DNA of 64,000 nt from Marinobacterium litorale DSM 23545 (GTDB lineage Bacteria; Pseudomonadota; Gammaproteobacteria; Pseudomonadales; Balneatricaceae): assembly GCF_000428985.1 (NCBI RefSeq), contig NZ_AUAZ01000004.1:1-64000 (forward strand). The letters run 5' to 3'. The notes under the pieces were generated by a model. The model saw only the letters and a list, made by a program, of their open reading frames with translations, made no database searches and was not told where the DNA came from. Below, one piece after another: positions 33,201 to 39,100 of the stretch. Every line of letters begins with the position of its first letter. Positions within the stretch are counted from its first letter, which is position 1. Made by a program: the position numbers and the translations under genes.

Positions 33201-35859
33201 CGTTCGCATCCTGCATGGCGTCTTCAGCGCCCATGCCAGATACGATTACGACGTCGTCACCCGCACCGGTGGTGATGTCGATCTCGTCGGAGTTGACAGT
33301 CACCTGGTTGTTACCGTCACCGGCGTTGATGGTCACGCTGTCACCACGCACGGAGGTGATCATATCGTCACCAGCACCAGTGGTAATATTAACCACGTCG
33401 CTATCGTCGGTATTGATGCTGTTATCGCCATCACCGTTAACAGTGATGCTTACATCGTCACCACGCTGAGCGCTGATCTGGTTATCGCCGTCACCGTTAA
33501 CTTCAACGGTCACGTTATCGGAGTCGTCCAGATTGATGACGTTGTCACCGGCACCCACGGTCAGGTTAACGGTATCGTAAGTCGCGCCGTAAGAAACGGC
33601 GATCTGGTTGTTGCCGTCACCCGCCACTACGGTGGCAAAAGAACCGGTCAGTTCGATGGTGTTGGCACCGTCACCCACGGTGATATCAGCCGTGGTGGAG
33701 TTAACATCCAGATGGTTGTCACCTGCCATGTCAACGATGGCGACTTTGTCATCCGGAATACCGGCGATGGTATCTGTCTGATCCGCCGTGGTTACTTCAA
33801 GGCGGTCTGTACCCTGGCTACCGAGGAAGGTAACGTTTTCCGAGCCTGTCAGAGTCAGGGTTACACCAGCGGTGTTTTCAGACGCATCGATGGTGACGGG
33901 GCTTTCGTCGTGGAAAGACTCATTCAGATCGTGCTGAATGTAAAGGTGTGCATCACCGGTTACATTCAGGGTACTCAGGCGTCCACCCAGGTTACCACTG
34001 TGCAGCCAGTTGCCGCCGCCGGTGGATTCGATGTTCAGCGTATCGGAGTTGTGTGCCAGATACAGCTGAGCGGTAGTGTCATCCATATCGTTGGCATTCA
34101 GGTTGCTGAATACCAGATCGACACCCGCGCCCTGAACTTCGCTGTAGTTCAGGTAGACGTCCTGAGTAAAGCCGCCATCGATAATGGTTTTAGCGCCGTT
34201 GCGGATACCCGCAACAGTCAATGAACCCGCACCGATCTCATCGTTATTCAGACCATTGAACAGGCTCTCCGTGATGGTGAGCGTTTCCAGGTCTACCGCA
34301 CGGGAGATATCAACAATCGAGTTGGAGTACGGCGTTGCAGGGTTGCTGTCGTCACCTTCCTGCAGATCAGGGTAATCATTGTTACCGTCTGCATCGGTGT
34401 AAACGTTCGGCAGGTTTTCGATATTGATGGTCTGGATATTCAGCAGTGCTTTAGGCTGCGCGTAGTAGCCTTTGGCATCGATCTCCAGCGTGTTATCACC
34501 TTCACCGGCGTCAATGTACGCCTGATGCAGCAGATCCAGACGACCTACCTGAATCAGATCATCCGCTGCAGAAGTGTAGCCATATTCTTCGGTACCACCG
34601 TTGTTCTGATTGGTGGTCAGGAAGACCGGCACGATAGAGGAGGTCGTGATGCCTTCAGCGGTGTACTCGTACAGATTAACCAGGACTGGCTCGTACTGGA
34701 TTTCACCCTCACCGTCAAGAATAGGGTTACCGTCCGCGCCGACAACAACCTGCATTACGGTGTTGCCTTCCTGGTCTTTCAGCTCGACCTGCGGCCAGGT
34801 TTTAACCTCAACCTCGAACAGGCGGGAGTTCCCTTCAGCATCAAAAATCATCGACGCCAGGTAATCGAACTGCTGAGCGTTCAGGGTGATTTCGCCGTTA
34901 ATTACATCAGCACCTTCGATATTCAGCAGAATCTCGTAGTTACCGGTATAATCGCCTTCTTTGTAGCCCGGCGGCATGGTGATAGCAACAGCGCCGTTGT
35001 CACCGACGGTAATGGTGGGCTGAACAACGTCGCCCTCTTCCATTACAACCGTATCAACCTCGCCGATACCACCGTCACCCTGGAGCAGGTCAGTAACGCC
35101 GGCTTTAGTGATGAGCTCGATCTGACCCAGCACCTGGACCAGCCCTTCAGCGCTGATATCTTCCAGCTGAGGGATCAGAGAGCCGTCACCGAATACCTCT
35201 TCGATCGGCACACCTTCTTTGGTGGTAGAGTCACCCCAGTAGGTTTTCAGCTCGATATCAGGATCAATGGTGGTTTTGATCTCGTCCGTGGTCTCTACCT
35301 GAACGGCTTCTTTCAGCGTAAAAACGCTATTCGGATTAATCTGATCGGCAACCGCATTATCAACATATTCCGGCGTTACGTCGGTATCTTTGTTGACATC
35401 CTTCAGCAGTTTGATGCCGTCAAGCGCAGTAAAGGGAATTTCATACTGGTCAGGGTCGCCACTACCGGTGGGATCTACCTGTTCTACCAATTCCTGAGAG
35501 AACGCCATTTTGGCATTGACAGTCGCCAAGTCGTCGTTCTGCGCGCCATTGATAATCGCAAACGCCAGATTGGTCAGGCTGTGCTCGCTGTTGACCCAGA
35601 ACTCGATCTCTTCGGCAACTGCAGCACGGTCAAAAGCTGACTGGTAGATTTCAGCGATAACTTCTGCGCGTGACTTGGAGCCATAGAGCGCCTGGTTTTC
35701 GGCGTTTTCCGGCGCTCCAAACGCTGCGGAAACAACCGTCCAATCCCCATATTTTTCCAGCTGTTCTACCCAGTACTTCAGACCTTCGGGGTCTGCAGGT
35801 CTCTGGTAGTAAGCTATGTACATTTGATGTACCAGCTTTTGATTTGCTGTCAGTTCCAT
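15208..35859 (-). CDS. Giant 6,883-residue RTX surface protein (S-layer or adhesin candidate)
   Basis: A single uninterrupted frame, ATG at 35859 preceded by AGAGGAAG. Residues 1-165 form a DUF4214-like module (YIAYYQRPADPEGLKYW, AFGAPENAENQALYG) almost the same as the C-terminus of the protein encoded at 2-5899. Residues about 720-875 are RTX-like (NGDGDN, TTGAGDD). Residues about 1000-5420 are Ala/Thr/Asp-rich beta repeats with about twenty LTLTAxQ motifs and five larger superunits. From about residue 5430 come classical RTX nonapeptides (GGAGNDT, GGDGNDQLTG). The end is FSLGDGDSIDAN followed by a hydrophobic, Asp-rich tail, as in type I secretion substrates. No Sec signal is present; I find only two Cys. 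A giant calcium-binding surface-layer or adhesin protein anchored by its N-terminus is inferred. No type I exporter is encoded in the window. Confidence 0.9.
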   Translation of the reverse strand: MELTANQKLVHQMYIAYYQRPADPEGLKYWVEQLEKYGDWTVVSAAFGAPENAENQALYGSKSRAEVIAEIYQSAFDRAAVAEEIEFWVNSEHSLTNLAFAIINGAQNDDLATVNAKMAFSQELVEQVDPTGSGDPDQYEIPFTALDGIKLLKDVNKDTDVTPEYVDNAVADQINPNSVFTLKEAVQVETTDEIKTTIDPDIELKTYWGDSTTKEGVPIEEVFGDGSLIPQLEDISAEGLVQVLGQIELITKAGVTDLLQGDGGIGEVDTVVMEEGDVVQPTITVGDNGAVAITMPPGYKEGDYTGNYEILLNIEGADVINGEITLNAQQFDYLASMIFDAEGNSRLFEVEVKTWPQVELKDQEGNTVMQVVVGADGNPILDGEGEIQYEPVLVNLYEYTAEGITTSSIVPVFLTTNQNNGGTEEYGYTSAADDLIQVGRLDLLHQAYIDAGEGDNTLEIDAKGYYAQPKALLNIQTINIENLPNVYTDADGNNDYPDLQEGDDSNPATPYSNSIVDISRAVDLETLTITESLFNGLNNDEIGAGSLTVAGIRNGAKTIIDGGFTQDVYLNYSEVQGAGVDLVFSNLNANDMDDTTAQLYLAHNSDTLNIESTGGGNWLHSGNLGGRLSTLNVTGDAHLYIQHDLNESFHDESPVTIDASENTAGVTLTLTGSENVTFLGSQGTDRLEVTTADQTDTIAGIPDDKVAIVDMAGDNHLDVNSTTADITVGDGANTIELTGSFATVVAGDGNNQIAVSYGATYDTVNLTVGAGDNVINLDDSDNVTVEVNGDGDNQISAQRGDDVSITVNGDGDNSINTDDSDVVNITTGAGDDMITSVRGDSVTINAGDGNNQVTVNSDEIDITTGAGDDVVIVSGMGAEDAMQDANEAGQSHTALLNVAMGAGENTVVLGRDLGSDNFGITALEGSSISGENITLYVENQSDLRAAALDGIENVVLNYDIQPTNEAVAPALTLTDAQFLAIGPENFSVEGSVFHTYSQLKIIVTESTALADLGVDALPANIDLQLEIQDGVTLTMTAEELHTKVAPQGVTLANDGNTDLGAGQVVITGGGDDFDPFNIGDYLKTNINGNQYVGGSLSTDFAVDGDDSGDDAGDSMSEWYNVTLQGGYGGYDRPADVPVEMVWTIDGDQYPVVSDHSTWNYNIEIIGNQDVEFTGAGAYGVEQGANANAFTLDFSQLMGDANGLTLGNFENVAAVHGNANAGYNSVVYVEIDNSDDMEVGTSGEGNGLVSTGVSNYVVTKIGTSLANTETATIYLCDSTQDLEVLTLRGNYNDVLHVVNAAHDLVFELQGGSTLKADGPTLTANVGTLDVDFQWEGAPAVINLTHSVEGDDRPISVDGINVTNAASVTINAEGPAATIASLSDDASEATLNELTLNAEGDLSVDGFLPVSLTGVDASGVTGEVELSIDHPAEGFTFVGAAGATSLTIDDAATGAIASIDGVGEIALTIGNNVGADSVDLSATELTNVTSVTMEDDTTLTLTVAQADVIGPQNIVLSEAAVDGSSATERLNLVDLGEGAFDATAYADGLVIDSISIVAEEVVTLDPATDLTDVDELIVAEGTTLNLTAAQFQQLSNAGTINGAGSVNITDLTQADIENGFDLSSIDIEGDLTVTLATDVTLAADDDLGAASVIIPEGLALALATHAQAQGLVVDGAADSTLTLLFHELDSEVEAYIDAAGYDVTNLRFLDALVVNETDPDADPANVDAIIQNLLETVNKVIFNDAVELVDQTVNVEATTTVRGGLDFNRLEGGVELEDFTLNLQGGTEIQGGIDLSVSPKDSHLIQTFLKTLTINSTGTEANLRTGDEANIIDGDITAYGDEAWNPEASYAQGTTTIDNQLLDVTITADQALVVTGDIDFAATYNDDDTAYLNVSGTADVTLGALDIGDDDVDALEVVNIGTGVLTIGLDASKLDSDDALSFTGTGATVLNITGSIDLSDDVLDAVTEVNIATGAMATLTADQVVALGAENILGEGTLAITDLGDQSIDTTLADEDLTINVTTAEGTWELAPTTDLSAVDSFTVGVDSTITMSAEQALQLDGAAFAADATSELHITGVTQALLDVDTNEDSVSDLDALLTDWGGSISIGTITLVEDVTLTASHLNISTGATGFTLIGEDVRVNVDMNVDTVGTDADTGIKSEGISSYIVTDHADGDTSGTIFVCNNTVGLETLGLQENAGYTINFDGIKRGVTFLMEADGVENWDELEKELAITDVTSIGELVADFYTENNPSTTVEINNRGVELGVASDGGERVMTVDGVTINNTLDVTINVADGDATIGNFSGDQATSLTVTGSEDVALWITSEGELETLDASGVTDLFTLGIGELTGDLSDGADISDFEDASVDLSEVTLTGVEAIQFADDSALTVTADQAMALGEAGFLSAGENTMATLNLVEFGSASLFDAALLAEEVALGTVTLAEGAVSLDPAVNLSGAEIIVPEGGELTLTAEQFNQLDGSITSVDTDGDGDATEYTVNITGLTQAHIDAGFDLSGITGQVNVTLASDVTFNPETAAVAPDEYESTILTTDLDNLQIEIGDFTLNLATDVQANGLNVNGTGVVELGFEVVTTTYENMDGNTVTGIDVSGFTVSELKAIQSFFTDGTGGTADQNEVEEILGNLPEDTTLVITVPEDLGFISQLHRFVVLEEGARTPSSLVFNDVQDGKEITALDVTFEGDARIVGDLDLQTIVPTGGIARNFGTLTLISTGTAGFNMIDGTVTAGTEGVASENNLLDVVIKGDDTAGDQDLRIDGIEFSYITNSKEDGSGDPLAATEAKLSVDLDADVTIGMLDVSDTHVESLSVTNSGTGTLTLDITAATVSGTPEGLEFLGDNIALNIEGAAEVDLSGADLAGVNSINLDDNTELTLTADQLDVLGTANLTIADGDSAEINLVGFSDANQPFDVADLANGITLVDVTLADGVVTLDPATDLGMVNSITVPAGGTFNLTAAQYVAMGEPTITGGAGSTINISELTNAEADIDLSGISGFDNYNLTLADNVGIPQGYEDSATPPADNLILGVTDLSGAITSFADLGSFALDLEDGDHVTLVTLAQAEGRAIDGTSGAMVSLALVYADVAANVVNFTGGATGFGIDASNYTGAFTLEALNALLQGQNVEEVLANLISGPHDGNPGITVQIVDPLDMPGAPTAAFTYRVVNVVEGVTVDDNANGQSLVFADLNDNRLVKTVELNLLGDTTLVGSIDLSTLVALGDFEDEFFETFTITSSGSDTNTIGDLTANSGIGGAAENNLLDLNITADTALMGGTIFFSSVNSSSDAATAEMDVDGAADVTFQAIDTTDTDVVAMSITNDGGALTFTGASPSGNVADTETLTLAGNGNIVFGTVDADANGINGGGDLSTINASALSGDLTIIGLDNIDQDSFSFTSGSGANTVTLDDVVLNDDANWSFDFSASTGGQFELNGDPAFANGGNLTINMGAATDLLISGNTDLTDLDSLNLTGTGNIVVAAGATLTLTADQASAITAAGFSVDGAGTVNIEGLADGTVYDFSAFSANVAGTITLADNDVTVEELTDLGEFSVTLEGLNDGSTEATALAGQTIRFNTVDQAERDVIVTDNTGVENSTNVVWLFDDVLADPIDTSGYFDTGTYQVGRVWLNEAFIAANAGDMEGLFTTLPFTTLRVEFTSLEELDVLLSSTGVNRILEVVSFKDLSANTLTFDDIALQSHVQSLTLKLGGEVDLGDIEIGNMIDPADIPAGNVMDVDNIDFNTLTIDSYRVVHTDDLLAPEGFTNDNDPNVTPGEHQQPDNINVVGDISATLGNQQLELTMVVLNTFGVTAVGTGVMGDGADLDIQTITFSSVDPADDTATLEVNGENDVTVKSTDTSDVEITTLNIDVTGFSGTLTVTGGSPAAAVSNTETLTIELAGTESPSSFVNFGTEMDTVNNVPYAGVAGAELSTITVDVSAVTAHVVNNEYNVNLGTIAQVDGLDFTLNGNNETIAVMGTANVDDVLMAPELLAGGTWDINDTILTITDDVTLGAGTLDLDNVELTIQGDVDFTTLAQLTLDNTDVTIDVPAGSSLTILAEDADGLTITGAGQVTVMGVEATTDVDLSNVMTNEGDSGTVTAYVDTQDGADADALPDTVTLDAAANLGIAQVMVIGEGTLDATNVPVANLQATIDRDPTAGTNNETVMVEFDVAANTKLILTAAQGDDRTVEGAGTTDIEDIGLYAGGADMSLAGVNSAFVNIEVDTSVTLDSADNLGTAGANRVITIGDSDTLTSAGSVIDGHYIQGENGTLLIDDENDGATPDTPITADLSNVTAEFITLVDTAEVGVITFPTLYGDPAAKDIDPTVPVQTVTLTAVQASGQNISGATGGTEGEVVVTDLGAEQVLLGGIDVGRATAHVPADVTLHAGTVLGEFAVELATDVDLTLSAAQADSRSITPETAATGTETVTVTALEATPNADLSAVAVDDETALLDANNDVTLGANLGAGFEVIVSDSVAGGSNVVTFTGQMDSGATTFTIASDDIGLVFDANDAHELTVAETGAGVNNSAVTVNNVDADEMDLSGIAADTMTANVPASVTLHTDSDFGNFNVALAEGVELTLSFEQFLEAGADDADLDAGDFSGVAGGAEELVIVSDYNPTTVLDTSVVLPDVALVLNVDAGLGATQTIDPATDLTGVEEIVIPAGVTLNMTADQYQQIQTSVTVSGAGTLNLTGFDQDNADIDLSNVTANAGTISLDPAKGATQTTNGELEWVDEANRIVLDPTAVLDNQAGDKFSILMTADDQAITLSSETQADGRSVSEDGAGFARTHLILGFDTPDATDADDNLVATNYLVDNIHVINTYLNNQFGGVTPANIETFLSDLDSDIPVTIYDADNALAASLVNWLAVDGVNRPVIVEPNTYVDASVAFEDIRQQSEVRNVIISLNGNSVIDGNLLLPQNEDPQGLQAEFFQTLTINSSNTSGAALVSPNVLDGSIIANNGLGGAESQVETFTLDLAGVSIVGSQEQILFDGVVVGLDDGDNANAVAAALAGTNFQNWYAIDNADGTVTFVNRTAGDVTDVTVSDFTFTQNDPATVLGTAIDAGDITLDTDGSFEAAENNLLNVVIDADYDLNITGTLEFSYVSGSDDIVIDGAGDVDLTAEANLTIDVAAGVTVNIGSVDTSDDHITALNYVQTGAGTVNAPGTSPGAAMGDTETLNITQGISDGTAPQPTWSSAGGTLTLGTTGDLTKPGVASDDLSLINVDGDGVVNLGVIAQVDGTSFELNTEDHIGTVIAELRADQIAATAPATSDWVFNNADLDGNDAVEGTLDLTIVGTAAADAYPADAVYGSSFVGDSLTFNNVDLTLEGAVDWSNVTTVAIVDTTVDVAAGATLTLTVQQAELLGNAGVVITGDGTIDIVGTFDETVDPADFGAALQTVNVNLSAVTLGGIATAVEIELVGATDSSAAAVGQNVVGSDNNDIITTTSAENDTIDGGLGNDSLTAGGGDDSVLGGAGNDTIVGGDDNGFVDGGTESDTLQLAADYAPAADANLEGVENVTVTVNTGVSVDLANQAGESFNVTLGDGGDTVVTADGDDTITGGTGADDINAGDGNDILTGGAGADSLVAGLGQDTIFGASDDALIDGGNDTVAGDSTADVLEAGNTFNDNSLGDAGIINVEIVNAAQDDAVAGASIDLDGQSEGFIINGTDDDNDTATAAVGADTILAGDGVDTVNAGSGDDQITGNAGDDVLNGGAGADTFNYAAGEFTAAETVSGGSEVDTVVLADNQTVTDAEFANKSGLEAITLGNGTNSLTLAANAAAATETLTVTGGTGADTVDASGLGEAVTINGGDGTDALTGSAAADSITGDAGNDTITSSGGADTLEGGADDDTFIFADAAELSGVGTVDGGAGSDTVQVLGTTLVDADFTNYLNVENLDFAGTAAHSVTLGAETDEAFATGINITVSGDDNVATTLNLQGAASTVGITATGTTQGDTLVGGTVVDSLSGGDGNDQLTGNAGADSLYGGAGDDTFNFATAAEMAGDATVEGGTETDTLSFGDDQTIADADFANVTEMEVIELGDGTANSLTLAANAAAATDTLTVTGGTGADTVDASSLGEAVTINGAGGADILTGSALVDSISGGAGSDTIDGGAGADELDGGVDADTYVYATNADFLAANAVVDNINDTGAGAGDRVVIGGDITVVAADSLARANEVEQLVAATSAAALTHAVTINADGNLNEFRAIDLSDNSNAGSTAVVDLTGVTAGVEVSGVALGNNTLTGGSGADTLNGGSVADTLDGGSGADSIIAGDGDDLVHYDAADASVDGGAGTADVLTAANVSGAPVTIDLANAGDAFENFEHIIGSQYDDTLSGDGGNNSISGGEGDDTISGAGGDDTLSGGNGVDTFVFSNAANGAETDTITDWGQESGDALSGELGAGDLLVVSFGTATFTTHNAPAVTNAGTGANGVVTFDPVTVDGAEYEVGDVITISIDGNAYSHTVQAGATSGYDVALAFETLFDNTPNNAVDADLAQSPQDAADAVSYGADGGGQLTIINDGGDNNDLNITTSIVNAGGIVFDAFDAGNGIAQTNGSVSVTGGTLADTIIGGVNNDTLAGADGNDYLDGGAGTDSILGGAGDDTLVVGAGGGTDYLDGGADNNTYSVDVGAGVSLANQTMVGGVGTDTIDAWSGIGGGNVTLVDGDFANKTSMDVLEMSAGGTATVTLGANANTAFASGITVSNESTGNLVVNGSSYTAGAITATGTAGADTLTGGSGNDTLSGGASADVITGGAGSNELTGGTGGDTFVFIGNTYTSGEDTITDFSLGDGDSIDANINGGGTKTYVDGSVDVNIDTLAEVLAYLGTGTRDASITGTDVTQVYNIDADGDTLADDSVILFDDVTNGTWDAAVILIGVTADVTGSIA
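15500..19560 (-). repeat. C-terminal RTX nonapeptide blocks of the giant protein
   Basis: Codes for many GG-G-D-type nonapeptides (for example GGLGNDSLTAGGGDDSVLGG and GGAGADSLVAGLGQDTIFG), arranged in clusters separated by similar spacers containing LTVTGGTGADTVDAS. The region folds as calcium-bound beta rolls in known RTX proteins and precedes the secretion end. Internal spacers are similar enough to suggest duplication. Confidence 0.88.
20500..30700 (-). repeat. Five irregular superunits of about 500 residues in the giant protein
   Basis: Each superunit carries, in order, a (S/T)LxFxD segment (near DNA 30645, 27820, 26265, 24760 and 21180), then LxLxGDxxLxGxIDL, FFxTLTIxSxGT, ENNLLDVxITAD and a DTSDxDVxAL segment. 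Adjacent spacings are about 2.8, 1.55, 1.5 and 3.6 kb, consistent with a unit near 1.5 kb and longer insertions. Between them sit copies of GxxLTLTAxQxxxLG. I do not recognise a named domain; the composition suggests a beta-solenoid or strand-repeat fold. Confidence 0.65.
33235..33700 (-). repeat. N-terminal RTX-like block of the giant protein
   Basis: Codes for about residues 720-875 with spaced NGDGDNQIS, NGDGDNSIN, TTGAGDDMIT, NAGDGNNQVT and TTGAGDDVV units. The period is about 18-20 residues rather than nine. It is a second, looser set of GD-rich turns far from the C-terminal RTX region, possibly another calcium-binding roll. Confidence 0.65.
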
Positions 35860-36105
35860 TTTTCTTCCTCTATGTGTTTACACTTCAAAAGCAACAGCGT
35901 AATTGAGAAAGGTTGGCCGCCAATTTGCAGCGGCCTTCCCGTCCATCTCTGTAACGTTACAGTACCAAGCAAGACAATCACCCGGGAGCCGACTGTCTAG
36001 ATGGATGGCACCTAACCTTGGAGTGTCCATATTCTAGCGTCATATATCAATAGCCCTCCGTCTAAATTCGCAGTATGAATCACAATGTAGGCAGAAAAGT
36101 TACAA
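35860..36105 (-). promoter_or_regulatory. Leader region of the giant gene with palindrome and stem-loop
   Basis: This 246-base gap holds a perfect 14-base palindrome CTGTAACGTTACAG at 35949-35962 and a GGCCGC/GCGGCC stem-loop at about 35911-35937, within the probable untranslated leader and without a T run. A TAGAAT -10-like hexamer lies at 36031-36036, but no convincing -35 is seen. AGAGGAAG precedes the ATG. Operator and mRNA-stabilising roles are inferences. Confidence 0.45.
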
Positions 36106-39100
36106 TCAGCACATAATTTTGGTTAAAAGTTGATCAGCGCTTTCCTTCCATGAGTTCCATCGAATAGAACCCGGCTTGGGATATGTGCCATCTTTGTAGG
36201 CTTCCAGCCACAGAATTATCGAGTCCTGCAAAGGGCTCCCAGCCGTTGTATGAAAATAGAATGCGCCGTCGCCAGCCACCTCCCTAAATACCGCTATGTC
36301 CCGCGCCATAATCGGCAACCCGTGCCGAGCTGCTTCGATTATAGGCAAACCGAAGCCTTCATCACGGGAGTTTGCGATTAAACAATCACAGGTTGAATAG
36401 AGTTCTTCGAGCTCAGTGTCGGTAGTACCTTCCAACCAGAAAAGCCGAACCCCTCTTTCAGAATGATTGCGCAAGCGCCGGGCCAGCTGTTCAACCATCC
36501 AACCCTGCTTGCCGACAATAACAAGCGATATGTTACGGTTCTGCTTCCAAAGCTGCTCAAATGCATCAAGCACTTCTTCATGACCTTTCCTGGGCTCGAT
36601 GGTGCCCACCATCAAAAACGACGCCTCGCCCTCCGGCAGTGCATTCACAACCGACTCATCCCTGTCTTTTAATGGCAGAAACTCCCCTTGCTCATCCACC
36701 CCAAGATGAAACCAGTCGAGGCTCGGGCCCCTATCAGCCTGCTGTTCCAGCCAAGCAAAAAGGCTTTCCTTCACGGCCCGGGATATGGTGATCGCTTGAT
36801 CAGCTTCCTGTACAACCCTCAACCACCGCGAAAATGCAGCCTCTGCACCGGGCAAAAAGCAATCACTGTGGGTAATGCACAGCAGATCGTAGACAATAAA
36901 TGTGACGAAAGCGCCTCGACGACGCATCTCCCTATAATAGTCGTCGTTGGCAACCACCACCTTTGGTGCCAAATCCAATCCTACGAAGTGATCACCGGGA
37001 CGTACATTAACTGGGTCATCGGTTACGCTGGATGAAGGCGCACCCAGAAACTCCAGCGAGAAACGCGCTGCATACCGGTAGCCATCGCCGGATTCAGTCG
37101 CGTATACCGGTTCGATTCGATACCCTTCAGGAGGCGTGTTCAGCCACTCCCGCAATATGTTTCGAACAACGCGCTGAATGCCTGTGCCTGCGTCATGCTT
37201 GATCAGCTCTGATACATCCACCAGCAACTGCTTTAGATCGAAACGCACGGGAAACGTCTGATCAATACACTCGGCCAGGTGCAAACGCCCAGCTTTTGAC
37301 AGGGTAGAAAGGTGTGATGATTGCCTGAGTTGCCGGATAACCTGTACCGGATCGCCACAGCGCTTGCGGGAGGCGCGCTCTATGGCAGCCGCATAAAGAG
37401 ACGCGCAACGCTTGGGATTATGATGGTGCCGAATATGTTGCGCACTCCGTTCGCCCGTTTCAACACGCTGCTGCTGAGCGAGGTATATCTCATCCAACTT
37501 GGATGCCAACTGCTCCACGGTAAACCGATCCGGCAGGCGATAGACGGCGTTAGCCGGCAGATCAGCCATACTGCCATTAGCATTAACCAGCGTTGCCAGG
37601 CCATGATTCATGCAGTCAAGCACGGACGCTGAGGTTTCTCCCCGGGACAGACTTCGAAGCTGCACCCCCACATCGGCTGCCTGCAGGTAATTGTTGTACT
37701 GATGCTCATCCGCCCATCCGGTAATGAGAATATTCGCTGCGATGGGTGCCTGATCAATCAGTTTTTCAAGCTCGCGCCCGTATGCTCCCTTGTCGTTATC
37801 GCCGACGAATATCAACCGTGCCCCCGGATCCTTGGAGAGCTCCGAGCAGCTCCAGGCTTTAACCAGTTCATGGTTGAGCTTGGTCATGCCCAGAAAACCA
37901 AAACTACACACCACAAAATCGCCGGGAGAAAGACCAAGCTGAGCTCTAGCGCGCGCGCGATCCTCCCGGCCGGCGGCTGCCGGAGTTCTGAGCAGTGGAA
38001 TCAGGTCCCAGTCGCTCGCCGCCTCAGGGCCATACCAACGTTGCGCCAGTCGCAGGCTCTCTTCGGAGTGCACAACCACACCGAGCGCATTCTGCAAAAC
38101 CGGCAGATTGGCGGGGTAGTCCCATATCGTTTGCGCCGGATCTTCAGCGCTGTAACGCTCGGCGAGCGCGGGATAACCGTGACTGGCCAGCAATGCGTTT
38201 GACCAAGGCCGGTCATCTGACAACAACCACTCTCTATGGGCTAAGACGCCGGACAGGTAAAAGTCGTGCAATACGACAACGCCGGGCACCTCCTCCAGCA
38301 GCTCAAACATATGCTGGTGAAACACGGAGTTACCAAAGTGATAGAGTACGGCCTGATAATCAGACGCATGATCCCGTAACCACTGAGGATCAACCACCCG
38401 GCAGTTTGCGCATATCCAGGGGTCGGAAACCCCGGCCTGGTCCACCACAACATCGATGTCGAAATACGCTGTAAGTTCAGGAAGCAACTCGGCGCTGTAG
38501 TGGCTAATACCACTTCGCTCCGGTGGCAATGGAGAAACAAACGCCAGCTTAGGCCGTTTAGTCGAGGGGGCGAATAAAACCGGAGCGGGAGATGACTCAA
38601 CACAATTTTCTATTGCCGCCAACGCTTTTTCCGCACTGGCCGACCATGAAAAACAGGCCGCCCTTTTCAGGCTGTATTGAGCCAATTCCCGTCGCTTGGA
38701 TTCATTAGCAAGAAGCTCGGTAATTTTCTCCGCGATAGACTCCGGGCTGAAAGGATCAAAGAGAAGGTCTTCACGCCCGACCACTTCGGGCAGGCTGGAC
38801 CTGTCTGACACCAGCACCGGGCAACCACAACTCATCGCCTCTAACACGGGTAACCCAAAACCTTCATGCCAAGACGGAAAGACGAAGAGCGTGGCCAACT
38901 TGTAGAGTGCCAATAACTCGTCATCACTTACAAAGCCGGTCAGTACCAGCTCTCGCTCGCCAAGTCCCTGTTTGCGTCCCTGCGTTTCCAATCTGCTGCG
39001 GTCTGACTCTCCAAGATGGCACACAACGACTAACGGAGGGGGCGATTCAACCGTTTTGATAACCTGTGCATAAGCAGTGATCAAGGTCTCAATATTTTTC

